A DNA stretch of 64,000 nt from DAOUJW01 sp034421015 (GCA_034421015.1 DAOUKT010000010.1:1-64000), one strand, 5' to 3'. Counted from the stretch's first letter, positions 42,130 through 50,964 are shown. Notes: generated by a model not told the origin, from the sequence alone. Program-made: numbers and translations.

Positions 42130-42573
42130 ATGATGCCTGACCAGACAACGATTTCAGTGAGCAGCACGTGGCAGGGAGGGATGAAGTTCTCGGCCGACGA
42201 CGGGCTTGGCCACACGCTGACCAGCGATGCCCCGTCCGAGGACGGCGCGCCCTTCGACGGGTTCAAGCCTCCCGCCATGCTGCTGGCGGCGCTGGCAGGA
42301 TGCGCCGGTGTCGACGTGGCGGCCATTTCAATCAAGCAGCGTCAGGCCGTTACCGGCCTGGAGATCAACGTTACGGGGAAGCAGGCGCCGGAGGCTCCCT
42401 GGGGCTACCAGGAGATCCACATGGAGTACGTCCTGACGGGCCGCAACCTCAACGAGAAGTCCATCAGCCGGGCCATAGAGCTGTCGGAGACCGGCTACTG
42501 CTCAGTGGCGGCCAGCCTGAGCAAGGACTGCAAGCTGACCAGCAGCTTCCGCATCATTGAGGAGGCGGGCTAA
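42130..42573 (+). CDS. OsmC-family peroxidase-like protein
   Basis: 147 residues (the second codon is also ATG). OsmC/YhfA fold with the two redox cysteines: LLAALAGCAGVDV near 58 and SETGYCSVAASLS near 127. Such proteins reduce organic peroxides or act as thiol-dependent detoxifiers. GGAGACGATG is the ribosome-binding site and start. Its own spacer upstream separates it from tgt. Confidence 0.88.
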   Translation: MMPDQTTISVSSTWQGGMKFSADDGLGHTLTSDAPSEDGAPFDGFKPPAMLLAALAGCAGVDVAAISIKQRQAVTGLEINVTGKQAPEAPWGYQEIHMEYVLTGRNLNEKSISRAIELSETGYCSVAASLSKDCKLTSSFRIIEEAG

Positions 42574-42586
42574 ATGAACGCCTCAA

Positions 42587-42622
42587 GTTAGTGTTGACTT
42601 TCACTAACCAGTATATTAATCT
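42587..42622 (+). promoter_or_regulatory. Promoter with operator palindrome ahead of the tetrapyrrole operon
   Basis: GTTAGTG (42587-42593) and CACTAAC (42602-42608) form a perfect 7-bp inverted repeat around TTGACTTT. The -35 element TTGACT (42594-42599) is exactly at its centre, and TAATCT (42617-42622) lies 17 nt downstream. A repressor here would cover the -35; the HTH protein encoded just downstream is the obvious candidate. Confidence 0.65.
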
Positions 42623-42680
42623 CTACAGGTGCTATCGAGGGGGATGACACATCTATAGTTTTCCGTAGATTTTTGTGCGC

Positions 42681-43343
42681 ATGTCAACCAGATCCACTAA
42701 CCAGCCCAAGCGCTGGCTGTCCCTCGGCGAGGCGTGCAGCCTCCTGGAGGTCAACGAGAGCACTCTGCGCCAGTGGGCCGACAGCGGCCGCATACGCGCC
42801 TACCGCACCCCGGGCGGTCATCGCCGGTTCTCGGCGGAGGCCGTTCGCGCACTCATAGCCCGGAGCAGCGGGCCGGCGGTCGGCGGCCGGGAGCCGCGCT
42901 GGACCGATGCCGCCATACAGCGAGTCAGGCGCAAGCTCCGGAGCAGCCAGACCTCGTCCCAGCACTGGTACCGGTCAATGGACGACGTCACACGCTCCCG
43001 GATGCGGATGCTCGGCAGGAGGCTGCTTGCCATAGCCGCGGACTACTCCGCCAGCGGCAGGATGCGGGCCCACCTGGTGGAAGAGGCGCGGCTCATCGGA
43101 GAGGAGTACGGGGCGGAGATGACCAGGCAGGGGACATCTCTGAGGGACGCGCTGGAGGCCTTTGTCTTCTTCCGGACCTTTCTGTTGGAGAACATCCTGG
43201 GAAGCTCGCCGGAGGCGGCGGGGGAGTCGGCCCGCCTGTGGCGCTCCGTCAACCTGCTGGCGGACCAGATGCTCTTGTCTATGGCGTCCTACTACGACTC
43301 CGGGCCCTCGACCGACACCAAGATTGAAATCAAGGAGGCGTAG
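42681..43343 (+). CDS. HTH (MerR/excisionase-type) regulator of the tetrapyrrole operon
   Basis: 220 residues from the ATG at 42681 (GTG at 42675 possible). Winged HTH at about 10-58: LSLGEACSLLEVNESTLRQW then GRIRAYRTPGGHRRFSAEAV. The rest is helical (about 75-210) with no recognised ligand domain. First gene of an operon running to hemB; its stop shares a base with the ahbAB start. It probably binds the palindrome at 42587-42608 and controls tetrapyrrole synthesis. The effector could be heme or a precursor. Confidence 0.8.
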   Translation: MSTRSTNQPKRWLSLGEACSLLEVNESTLRQWADSGRIRAYRTPGGHRRFSAEAVRALIARSSGPAVGGREPRWTDAAIQRVRRKLRSSQTSSQHWYRSMDDVTRSRMRMLGRRLLAIAADYSASGRMRAHLVEEARLIGEEYGAEMTRQGTSLRDALEAFVFFRTFLLENILGSSPEAAGESARLWRSVNLLADQMLLSMASYYDSGPSTDTKIEIKEA

Positions 43344-44365
43344 TGTCTTCCAAGGCCGAAATGGACCTGACTGACCGTCAGCTGCTGAACATCATCCAGA
43401 CGGACTTTCCACTGGCCGAAGAGCCGTTCGCCTGCCTTGGTGAGCAGCTTGGAATCTCCGAGCAGGAGGCCATCGACAGGACGGCCCAGCTCAAGAAGAG
43501 CAACATTGTGCGGCAGATTAGCGCCATCTTCGACACCAGGCGGCTGGGGTACAAGACCACCCTCGTCGCCATGAGGTTTCCGCCTGAGACCCTGAACAAG
43601 AGCGCCAGGGTCATCAACAAACACCCGGGAGTCAGCCACAACTACGGCCGCACCGGGCAGTTCAACCTCTGGTTCACGCTGGCGGTGCCACCTTACGAGG
43701 ACCTTGAGGAGACTGTGAAGGACATGGCCCGGCGCACGGGAGCGGAATCGTGCCGTATCATGCCCACGCTTCGCTTCTTCAAGATAGGCGTCAACTTCGA
43801 CATGGTGCAGGAGGTCGGGGCGGCACACAGGTACTACAGCCCGGACGGATACAACCGCCCGGAGGGTGCAGTGGGTGAGGACTGGAACAGGGCTGAGCAG
43901 GTCACGGACGCCGAAATCCAGGCCATCAGGGAGCTCCAGGAGGACGTGGCCCTGGCGCCGCGTCCCTTCGACGGAATGTGCGAGCGGCTGGGTATGACGC
44001 CGTCGCAGCTGTTCGATATGGCGGCCTCCTTCAAGGACCGTGGCATCATGCGCCGGTTCAGCGCCGTCCTCCATCACCGCAAGGCCGGATTCAAGGCCAA
44101 CGCCATGGCCGTGTGGAGGGTACCTGAGGAGCGGTCGGAGGAGGTGGGCAGGCTGATGGCGACATCGCCCTGGGTCACCCACTGCTACCAGCGTCCCACT
44201 TTCCCGGACTGGCCCTACACCCACTTCACCATGATCCACGGCACGTCCAAGAAGCAGTGTATGGACGCCGTGCAGGACATATCGGAAAATACAGGCATCA
44301 CCGACTATGAGCTCATCTACAGCACCCGGGAGTACAAGAAGACCAGGGTGAGATACTTCGTCTAA
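43343..44365 (+). CDS. ahbAB: Siroheme decarboxylase, AhbA-AhbB fusion (Lrp/AsnC-like)
   Basis: 340 residues, two Lrp-like halves in one chain: HTH plus ligand fold at about 9-155 (QLLNIIQTDFPL, RQISAIFDTRRLGYKT, GVSHNYGRTGQFNLWFTL) and again at about 180-340 (AIRELQEDVALA, RRFSAVLHHRKAGFKANAMA, VTHCYQRPTFPDWPY). These are the AhbA/AhbB or NirDL motifs that decarboxylate siroheme to didecarboxysiroheme on the alternative heme pathway. GTG start overlapping the regulator stop (TAGTG) behind AAGGAGG. ahbC and ahbD are not in the window. Confidence 0.9.
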   Translation: MSSKAEMDLTDRQLLNIIQTDFPLAEEPFACLGEQLGISEQEAIDRTAQLKKSNIVRQISAIFDTRRLGYKTTLVAMRFPPETLNKSARVINKHPGVSHNYGRTGQFNLWFTLAVPPYEDLEETVKDMARRTGAESCRIMPTLRFFKIGVNFDMVQEVGAAHRYYSPDGYNRPEGAVGEDWNRAEQVTDAEIQAIRELQEDVALAPRPFDGMCERLGMTPSQLFDMAASFKDRGIMRRFSAVLHHRKAGFKANAMAVWRVPEERSEEVGRLMATSPWVTHCYQRPTFPDWPYTHFTMIHGTSKKQCMDAVQDISENTGITDYELIYSTREYKKTRVRYFV

Positions 44366-44379
44366 GGAGTGGAGAAGCA

Positions 44380-45033
44380 ATGGCCCCGTACTATCCCGTA
44401 TACCTGGATGTGAAGGACCGTTTGTGCATCATCATTGGCGGAGGGCCTATAGGTGAGGGCAAGATAGCCGCGCTCCTGGAGTGCGGCGCCAACATCCGCA
44501 TGATCTGCCCGGAGGTCACCCGGGACGTGCAGGACATGGCCGACACCGGCGTAATCGATCTGCACAAGCGGGAGTACCGGGAGGGTGACCTGGAGGGGGC
44601 CTTTGTTGTCATAGCGGCGACTGACGACAACTCCGTAAATCGCAGGATTGCTGACGAGGCCGAGAGGCTCGGCATACTCCTGAACGTTGCCGACGTTACC
44701 CATCTCTGCAAATTCATCGCCCCCGCGGTGGTCAGGAAAGGGGCGGTAACGGTCGCGATATCGACCGCCGGCCTCAGCCCGGCCCTCGCCAGGAAACTCA
44801 GAGAGACGCTGGAGGTCAGCCGGGACTTGGACTTCGCAGACATGGGATATCTGCTCGCTGAGGTACGCGGAGAGCTGCGCGGAGAGGGGAACATAGTCCA
44901 CCCCGACCACTGGCAGACCTGCCTGACACAGGAGCTGCTTGAACTGTTCTACAAGGACCCGGACGCGGCAAAGGCCACGTTGAAGGATGCGCTGCTCAAG
45001 GACCCACACCTGGCGGAGGCGGCGGCCATATGA
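44380..45033 (+). CDS. cysG: Precorrin-2 dehydrogenase / sirohydrochlorin ferrochelatase (CysG N-domain)
   Basis: 217 residues. NAD-binding IIIGGGPIGEGKIAALLECGA near 17-37 (family Gly-rich loop), VVIAATDDNSVNRRIADEA near 85, LNVADVTHLCKFIAPAVV near 108, and the helical dimerisation tail. Oxidises precorrin-2 and inserts iron to make siroheme, the substrate of the preceding gene product. It is the Met8p/SirC-like half only; the methyltransferase half is in cobA-hemD. Overlaps hemA by 4 bp. Confidence 0.92.
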   Translation: MAPYYPVYLDVKDRLCIIIGGGPIGEGKIAALLECGANIRMICPEVTRDVQDMADTGVIDLHKREYREGDLEGAFVVIAATDDNSVNRRIADEAERLGILLNVADVTHLCKFIAPAVVRKGAVTVAISTAGLSPALARKLRETLEVSRDLDFADMGYLLAEVRGELRGEGNIVHPDHWQTCLTQELLELFYKDPDAAKATLKDALLKDPHLAEAAAI

Positions 45034-46280
45034 TGGTATACGCCCTGGGGCTGAGCCACAGGACGGCCCCCATCGCCGTCAGGGAGAAGGCCGCCTTCAC
45101 CAGGGCCGAACTGCCCCATGCGTTGAAGTCCCTGAAAGACACCCTGGACAACGTCGTCCTGCTGTCGACGTGCAACCGCACCGAGGTGTACGCCGTGGCC
45201 CCTGATGCGGACGTGGTGCGGCAGGCGTTCACGTCTCTAATGGACCGGAAGTCTTCCTGGTCTGAGGGGGAGCTTTCCGACTGCCTTGTGAGCTACGAGC
45301 ACGAGGAGGCCGCCCGGCACCTGTTTGAGGTGGCCTCCGGGCTTGACTCCCAGATACTTGGCGAGTCCCAGGTGCTGGGGCAGGTGAGGGATGCCTACAG
45401 CGCCGCCGTAACCCAGGGATGCGCCAGGGGCCTGATTTCCAAGGTGTTCCACCACACTCTCAGGGTGGGCAAGAGGGCCCGCCGGGAGACTCGCATTGGC
45501 GAAAACGCGCTGTCCATCAGCTCTGCGGCGGTGGAGGCCGCCCGCGACGCCCTTGGCGACATCAGCCGGAGTCGTGTTGCGGTCATTGGCGCGGGTGAGG
45601 CGGGCAAGCTGGTTGCAAGGGCGATGAAGGACCGCGGCGTGGGCCGCATGACGGTGGTCAACCGCACCCTTGAGCGCGCAGAGGACCTGGCCCGGGAGCT
45701 GAGCGCGGAGGCCGCGCCCCTCGACCGGCTGGACGACGTTCTCGGCTCTGTGGACATAGTCGTGAGCTCCACGGACTACCACGGCGTTATGATCACCGCG
45801 GATATGGCCGAAAGGGCGATGTCCCGTCGGAATGGCAGCCCCCTCCTGGTTGTTGACATTGCTCTGCCCCGGGACGCCGATCCCGCAATCGCAGACATGC
45901 CGGGCGTGTCGCTTCTGGACATGGACGACCTGCAGAGCGTATCCAAGGCAAACCGGCTGGAGCGGGAGAAAGAGGTCTCTCAGGTCCAGGGGATCATCGA
46001 CCAGGAAGTGGGCAAGTTCAGAGACTGGTGGAATTCCCTCAGCGTGGCCCCGGGCATAGCCCAGCTGCGGGAGCACGCAGAGGCGCTCCGCATCCGCGAA
46101 ATGCGCAAAGTCCTGAGGCAGATGCCCAACCTCGCGGAGGAGGACGCCGCCCGCATTGAAGCCATGAGCCGTGCGATAGTCAAGAAGCTGCTTCACAACC
46201 CCATCGCGACCATCAAGGAGAACCCGGGCTACATGGAGACGGCCCAGACGATGTTCGGGCTGTACGGCAAGGACTCCTGA
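45030..46280 (+). CDS. hemA: Glutamyl-tRNA reductase
   Basis: 416 residues. First committed step of C5 tetrapyrrole synthesis, reducing Glu-tRNA to glutamate-1-semialdehyde. N-terminal GLSHRTAPIAVREKAAF, catalytic Cys in LLSTCNRTEVYAV near residue 50, SQILGESQVLGQVRDAY near 107, NAD-binding VIGAGEAGKLVARA near 187, and the C-terminal dimer helix. Its partner aminomutase, hemL, is absent from the window. Confidence 0.96.
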   Translation: MMVYALGLSHRTAPIAVREKAAFTRAELPHALKSLKDTLDNVVLLSTCNRTEVYAVAPDADVVRQAFTSLMDRKSSWSEGELSDCLVSYEHEEAARHLFEVASGLDSQILGESQVLGQVRDAYSAAVTQGCARGLISKVFHHTLRVGKRARRETRIGENALSISSAAVEAARDALGDISRSRVAVIGAGEAGKLVARAMKDRGVGRMTVVNRTLERAEDLARELSAEAAPLDRLDDVLGSVDIVVSSTDYHGVMITADMAERAMSRRNGSPLLVVDIALPRDADPAIADMPGVSLLDMDDLQSVSKANRLEREKEVSQVQGIIDQEVGKFRDWWNSLSVAPGIAQLREHAEALRIREMRKVLRQMPNLAEEDAARIEAMSRAIVKKLLHNPIATIKENPGYMETAQTMFGLYGKDS

Positions 46281-46371
46281 CGCCCGACCCCCGGCTTCCG
46301 ATAACCCAGGCTCTCAGTACATCCAAGCGCTTCTGAATCCCGCAACTGCAATCCAGCCTGACCCCGCTTTG

Positions 46372-46380
46372 TGGTACGAT
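46372..46380 (+). promoter_or_regulatory. Possible internal promoter before hemC
   Basis: TGG-TACGAT in the 139-bp hemA-hemC gap, the largest gap of the operon. Confidence 0.4.
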
Positions 46381-46419
46381 ACCCATGTGTCCGATTAGTC
46401 ACCAGGCAGGGCTATTGAA

Positions 46420-47337
46420 ATGCAGCTAGTTGTCGGGACCAGAGGAAGCCGTCTCGCCCTCATACAGACGGACGAGGTGCTGTCGGCACTGGGCCGTCTG
46501 GCCGATCCCCCTTCCACAAGCGTCGTTACCATCAGGACCACCGGTGACAGGCAGCCGGATGCGCCGCTGGCCGGGCTTGGAAAGGGCATCTTCATCAAGG
46601 ACCTTGAGCAGGCTCTTCTGGACGGGAGCATTGACATGGCCGTCCACAGCCTGAAGGACCTGCCGGTCGACATTCCGGACGGTCTGTCGGTTGTGGTGGT
46701 GTGCCGTAGGCAGGACCCCAGGGACGCGCTGGTCACTAAGGGCGACCTGCCGCTGTCCGAGCTAGCTCCTGGGTCGGTTATTGGCACCAGCAGCCCCCGG
46801 CGGGCCGTGCAGCTTCGTGCGATGAGAAGTGACATCAGAGTCGAGCCTGTTCGCGGCAACGTGGAGACGCGCGTGTCCAAGGCCCTGGGCGACGACTACG
46901 ACGGGGTGGTGGTGGCTGCGGCGGGCCTGGCGCGCCTCGGCATGGAGTCCAGCGCGGCCCAGTACTTCGATCCCTTCGATATGGTCCCGGAGCCGGGCCA
47001 GGGCGCGCTGGCCGTGGAGTTTCGCTCCGGCGATGATTCGCTCCGTGACATGCTCCACAGAATCGAGGAACGGTCTGCGAGCATTACGGCCACCGCCGAG
47101 CGAGCCTTTGTCGAAGGCATGGGAGGCGGCTGCCGCGTGCCGATTGCGGCATACGGCGCGCTGGAGGACGGCGGCCTGCAGATGGTTGCAATGGCAGCCT
47201 CCGAGGACGGATATAACATGGTCAGGGAGCGCATGAGGCTCAGCGCTGACGACCCGATCACCGCCGGTTTCACCCTTGCGGACATACTCCTTGCCGCCGG
47301 GGCCGCGGAGATACTGCGGGCAGGGGAGGAGAGTTGA
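46420..47337 (+). CDS. hemC: Hydroxymethylbilane synthase
   Basis: 305 residues. Polymerises four porphobilinogen units. GTRGSRLALIQTDEV at the start, KDLEQALLDGSIDMAVHSLKD near 64-84 (split motif around the active-site Asp), SSPRRAVQLRAMR near 127, RGNVETRVSK near 145, and the dipyrromethane-bearing Cys in GGGCRVPIAAYG near 242. The stop overlaps the next start as TTGA. Confidence 0.96.
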   Translation: MQLVVGTRGSRLALIQTDEVLSALGRLADPPSTSVVTIRTTGDRQPDAPLAGLGKGIFIKDLEQALLDGSIDMAVHSLKDLPVDIPDGLSVVVVCRRQDPRDALVTKGDLPLSELAPGSVIGTSSPRRAVQLRAMRSDIRVEPVRGNVETRVSKALGDDYDGVVVAAAGLARLGMESSAAQYFDPFDMVPEPGQGALAVEFRSGDDSLRDMLHRIEERSASITATAERAFVEGMGGGCRVPIAAYGALEDGGLQMVAMAASEDGYNMVRERMRLSADDPITAGFTLADILLAAGAAEILRAGEES

Positions 47338-48860
47338 AGGAGCGGGGGAAGGTCTACCTTGTGGGAGCCGGTCCCGGAGACCCGGGGCTGATAACCATCC
47401 GTGGCCTTCAGTGTCTCCGGGAGGCCGAGGTCGTGCTGTACGACCGCCTTGTGGACCAGCGGCTGCTGGGTGAGGCGTCACCGGAGGCGGAGCTTATCGA
47501 CGTGGGCAAGGCACGGGGCGCGCATCGTGAGCCGCAAGAGGAGATAAACCGGCTCCTGGTGGAGAAGGCGTCCGAGGGCAAGAGGGTGGTGCGTCTGAAG
47601 GGCGGCGACCCGTTCATCTTCGGGAGAGGTGGGGAGGAAGCCGAGGCCCTGGCCAAGGCAGGAGCGCCCTTTGAGATTGTGCCGGGGATTACCTCGGCCA
47701 TTGCTGCGCCCGCCTACGCCGGCATACCACTGACGCATCGGAGGGTGTCGTCGTCCGTGACCATTGTCAGCGGCAGCGAGGACCCTACGAAGCCCGAATC
47801 GTCGATAGACTGGAAGCGGCTGGCGGAAGGCAACGGCACCATCGCCGTACTGATGGGCTGGGAGAACATGCCTGGCATAGTTGACGCTCTCATCCAGGGC
47901 GGAATGGACGCGTCAACGCCCGCGGCCCTTGTCCAGTGGGGCACCGAGCCGTACCAGAAGACGGTCGCCGGCTGCCTGCAGGACATTGCGGACAAGGGGC
48001 GAGAGGCGGGCCTGTCTGCGCCCGTTGTGGCCGTCTTCGGCGGAGTGGTGCAGCTGCGGGAACGGATCGGCTGGTTTGAGGACAGGCCGCTTCTCGGAAA
48101 GCGAGTGCTTGTGCCCAGGACAAGGGAGCAGGCAGGGACGTTGTCGAGGCTCCTGCTGGAGCGGGGAGCGGAGCCTGTGGAGATACCAACCATCAAAGTT
48201 GAGCCTGTTGAGGACACCACCAGGCTGGACTCCGCGCTCAACGCCCTCTCTTCCTACGATTGGGTTGTTTTTGCGAGCGTCAACGGGGTGGCGCAGGCCT
48301 TCAGCCGGCTGCGGGAGCTTGGGATGGACGCCCGCGCCTTCAGTGGCGCGAGGGTGTGCGCCATCGGGCCTGCTACGGCCGCCGCGCTGGAAGGGCGTGG
48401 CATTGTGCCGGACTTCGTCCCGGGGGCGGCCGTTTCCGAGGCCATTGTGGCTGGACTGGGAGAATCCGGGCTTGAGGGCACGTCCGTGCTGCTGCTCCGC
48501 GCCGAGATCGGACGCGACGTACTGCTTAGTGGAATCGCCGAGAAGGGCGCACGGGTAGACGACGTCGCTGCGTACCGCACTGTCGTTCCTGAAGAGTCTC
48601 GGGACGCGATTCAGGCCCTTGTATCGGAGGGCGGTCTGGACGCGGTTGCCTTCACCAGCTCGTCAACGGTGACCAACCTGGTAGCCCTGCTGGGGGGAGA
48701 CATCGCCCCTCTCAAGGACGTAATCGTAGCCTGTATCGGGCCCATCACTGCGCAGACCGCCGTCGAGGCCGGCTTGAGCGTGGACGTGGTGGCCGCCAGA
48801 TCAACCACCGATGGGCTCGTGGAAGCGCTTGTCGAACACGTATCTTCTGCTGGAGGGTAG
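47334..48860 (+). CDS. cobA-hemD: Fused uroporphyrinogen-III C-methyltransferase and uroporphyrinogen-III synthase
   Basis: 508 residues from a TTG in a TTGA overlap. The N-terminal ~245 residues are SUMT/CobA: VYLVGAGPGDPGLITIRGL, VRLKGGDPFIFGRGGEE near 85, VPGITSAIAAPAYAGIPLTHR near 117. Residues ~255-508 are HemD: RVLVPRTREQAGTLS, VFASVNGVAQAF, AFTSSSTVTNLVALLG. One chain closes the ring and methylates it to precorrin-2 for siroheme. This fusion is known in several phyla. Confidence 0.95.
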   Translation: MKERGKVYLVGAGPGDPGLITIRGLQCLREAEVVLYDRLVDQRLLGEASPEAELIDVGKARGAHREPQEEINRLLVEKASEGKRVVRLKGGDPFIFGRGGEEAEALAKAGAPFEIVPGITSAIAAPAYAGIPLTHRRVSSSVTIVSGSEDPTKPESSIDWKRLAEGNGTIAVLMGWENMPGIVDALIQGGMDASTPAALVQWGTEPYQKTVAGCLQDIADKGREAGLSAPVVAVFGGVVQLRERIGWFEDRPLLGKRVLVPRTREQAGTLSRLLLERGAEPVEIPTIKVEPVEDTTRLDSALNALSSYDWVVFASVNGVAQAFSRLRELGMDARAFSGARVCAIGPATAAALEGRGIVPDFVPGAAVSEAIVAGLGESGLEGTSVLLLRAEIGRDVLLSGIAEKGARVDDVAAYRTVVPEESRDAIQALVSEGGLDAVAFTSSSTVTNLVALLGGDIAPLKDVIVACIGPITAQTAVEAGLSVDVVAARSTTDGLVEALVEHVSSAGG

Positions 48861-48864
48861 AGAC

Positions 48865-49842
48865 GTGGCATCCTTCCCCCAGACAAGGCTGAGGCGGCTT
48901 CGGGACTTTGGCGCGTTGCGCGATATGGTTCGGGAGACGTCCCTGTCCGTGAAGGACCTGGTGTACCCCCTCTTCATAGCCCACGGCCGCGATGTCTCCC
49001 GCCAGGTTGAGTCCATGCCTGACGTCTACCAGCTGTCCCTGGACCGGCTGCTGGACGAGGTTGTCGAGATAGACCAGCTTGGCATTCCGGCGGTGCTGCT
49101 CTTCGGCATCCCGATGCGCAAGGACCCGGAGGGAACGGAGGCCTACGATCCCCAGGGCATCGTGCAGGAGGCCATACGCGTGATCAAGCAGGCCGCGCCT
49201 GAGCTGCTGGTCATCACGGACGTGTGCCTGTGCGAGTACACTGACCACGGGCACTGCGGACTGATTGTGGACGAGAAGGTCGACAACGACGCCTCGCTGG
49301 AGGTTCTCGCGAGGGTGGCCGTGTCCCACGCGGACGCCGGCGCGGACATAGTTGCGCCCTCGGCGATGATGGACGGCCAGGTTGCAGCCATAAGGCGCGC
49401 TCTGGACGGGAGCGGCAACTCGCTGACGCCCATACTGGGCTACTCGGCGAAGTATGCGTCGTCCTTCTACGGGCCCTTCAGGGAGGCAGCGGAGTCCGCG
49501 CCGCAGTTTGGCGACAGGCGCGGCTACCAGATGGACCCGGCCAATGCGCGGCAGGCCCTGCGCGAGATGGAGACGGACATCCAGGAGGGCGCCGACATGA
49601 TCATGGTCAAGCCGGCGCTGGCGTACCTGGACGTAATCGCACGGGCGCGTGAGGCGTTCCGCCATCCGCTTGTTGCGTACAACGTAAGCGGCGAGTACTC
49701 GATGGTCAGGGCCGCGGCCGCCAGGGGCTGGATAGACGGCCCGGCGATCACCCTGGAGATACTGACCGCCATCAAGCGCGCCGGGGCGGACGTCATCATC
49801 ACCTATAGCGCAAAGGACGTGGCGGGGTGGCTGGGCTCTTGA
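48865..49842 (+). CDS. hemB: Delta-aminolevulinic acid dehydratase (porphobilinogen synthase)
   Basis: 325 residues from the GTG at 48865 behind GGAGGG. Condenses two 5-aminolevulinates. Schiff-base lysines are in GYSAKYASSFYGPF near 206 and MIMVKPALAYLD near 259. The metal site DVCLCEYTDHGHCG (about 123-136) has the Cys-rich Zn-type pattern. Placed after hemC and cobA-hemD, so the operon encodes 5-ALA to siroheme except for HemL. Confidence 0.96.
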   Translation: MASFPQTRLRRLRDFGALRDMVRETSLSVKDLVYPLFIAHGRDVSRQVESMPDVYQLSLDRLLDEVVEIDQLGIPAVLLFGIPMRKDPEGTEAYDPQGIVQEAIRVIKQAAPELLVITDVCLCEYTDHGHCGLIVDEKVDNDASLEVLARVAVSHADAGADIVAPSAMMDGQVAAIRRALDGSGNSLTPILGYSAKYASSFYGPFREAAESAPQFGDRRGYQMDPANARQALREMETDIQEGADMIMVKPALAYLDVIARAREAFRHPLVAYNVSGEYSMVRAAAARGWIDGPAITLEILTAIKRAGADVIITYSAKDVAGWLGS

Positions 49843-49922
49843 AGAACGCCGAACTCGAGGAAAGGCTGCTGGCCTCGGATCCGCCCATCCACGGCTCCAA
49901 GAAGCCGGCACTGCCGGGGTGA
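49839..49922 (+). CDS. Tiny ORF overlapping the hemB stop (possible truncated gene)
   Basis: 27 codons from a TTG in the same TTGA overlap used by pstA and cobA-hemD, ending in TGA. Composition is protein-like (KNAELEERLLASDPP, then KKPALPG). It may be a genuine short peptide or the surviving 5' end of the next operon gene, cut off where the lower-GC NDT-like gene begins. Confidence 0.35.
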   Translation: MKNAELEERLLASDPPIHGSKKPALPG

Positions 49923-49971
49923 GGAGTTGGGTAAGTACAACACAATAAACTAGGCAGATGAGAGGATGGTC

Positions 49972-50928
49972 ATGCCAATTGAAACATGCCCAATTTGGGG
50001 TACACAATTTGAGGCGAAGGGACACTTCTTCAACCAAACGAGAAAAACCCGAGTCGATCACTCTCCCCGGGCAGGTGGTGGGTACGTGCTTGATAGTCTG
50101 GAGGTTGGATTTGGAATCAATTCCATGTCAGACCAGCAAAAGGCGTTGCTAACAACTTGGCTAATCGACCAAAGGACACAGGGAGATACGCAGCCAGAGA
50201 TCACAGAAGGGGTCATCGACTACATTAAAGCCAGACGCCCCCTTTCGGTTCATGAGCGAGCTGATAGACTACTGAAGTTCATCTCTGCCCAAGGAAGAAC
50301 GGTGGCAGACCCTGTTTGGATTGATCAATATACCCACGCCGCGTTTGCGTGGTCTGAATCCACAGAGTGGCAAGAAGTCGACTATTGCCTGAGCTACCTT
50401 CTACAACAAGGTTGGTTGAGTGGACGCGGGTCTTCACAAGTAGGTTTTTTTGGCACGGTTTCCATAGAAGGCTACAGCCGAATTGCAGAGAGGGAAGCCA
50501 ACGTAAATACCTCCCAGGCTTTCGTTGCCATGTGGTTTGATGACAGCGTGAAAGCAGCCTACGATAATGGCATTGAACCGGCCATCGAGGAGGCGGGCTA
50601 TAAGGCGATGAGAATTGACCGGAAGCCCGATGTGGACAAGATTGATGATGAGATCATTGCAGAAATACGCCGTTCTCGGTTCCTGGTGGCCGACTTCACG
50701 CACGGAGAAGAGGGCGCAAGAGGAGGCGTATATTTTGAAGCAGGATTCGCATTCGGTCTTGGGATACCCGTCATTTACACCTGTCGCGCTGATATGGTAG
50801 ACAAGTTGCACTTTGATACTCGGCAATACTCGCACATCGTATGGGAAACGCCAGAGGAGCTACGCGAGGGCCTCAAGAAAAGGATATTGGCTCGTCTCGT
50901 ATCAGAGAAGGTCCAAGTCTCCATTTAG
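49972..50928 (+). CDS. NDT-like (nucleoside 2-deoxyribosyltransferase / TIR-like) domain protein
   Basis: 318 residues from the ATG at 49972 (GAGAGGA 5 nt before; ATG 49966 also possible). The N-terminus TCPIWGTQF looks like a zinc ribbon that has lost a cysteine. The middle is helical (about 45-170). The C-terminal part (about 175-290) has the NDT/STIR-like signature: AFVAMWFDDSVKAAY, EIRRSRFLVADFTHG, RGGVYFEAGFAFGLGIPVIY with Glu as likely catalytic residue. Such domains occur in nucleotide-signal or NAD-cleaving defence proteins. Low GC compared with hemB indicates transfer. Confidence 0.7.
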   Translation: MPIETCPIWGTQFEAKGHFFNQTRKTRVDHSPRAGGGYVLDSLEVGFGINSMSDQQKALLTTWLIDQRTQGDTQPEITEGVIDYIKARRPLSVHERADRLLKFISAQGRTVADPVWIDQYTHAAFAWSESTEWQEVDYCLSYLLQQGWLSGRGSSQVGFFGTVSIEGYSRIAEREANVNTSQAFVAMWFDDSVKAAYDNGIEPAIEEAGYKAMRIDRKPDVDKIDDEIIAEIRRSRFLVADFTHGEEGARGGVYFEAGFAFGLGIPVIYTCRADMVDKLHFDTRQYSHIVWETPEELREGLKKRILARLVSEKVQVSI

Positions 50929-50964
50929 TCCCGTGAGTGCCATCATCAGGGAAGCCCAGCCTTC

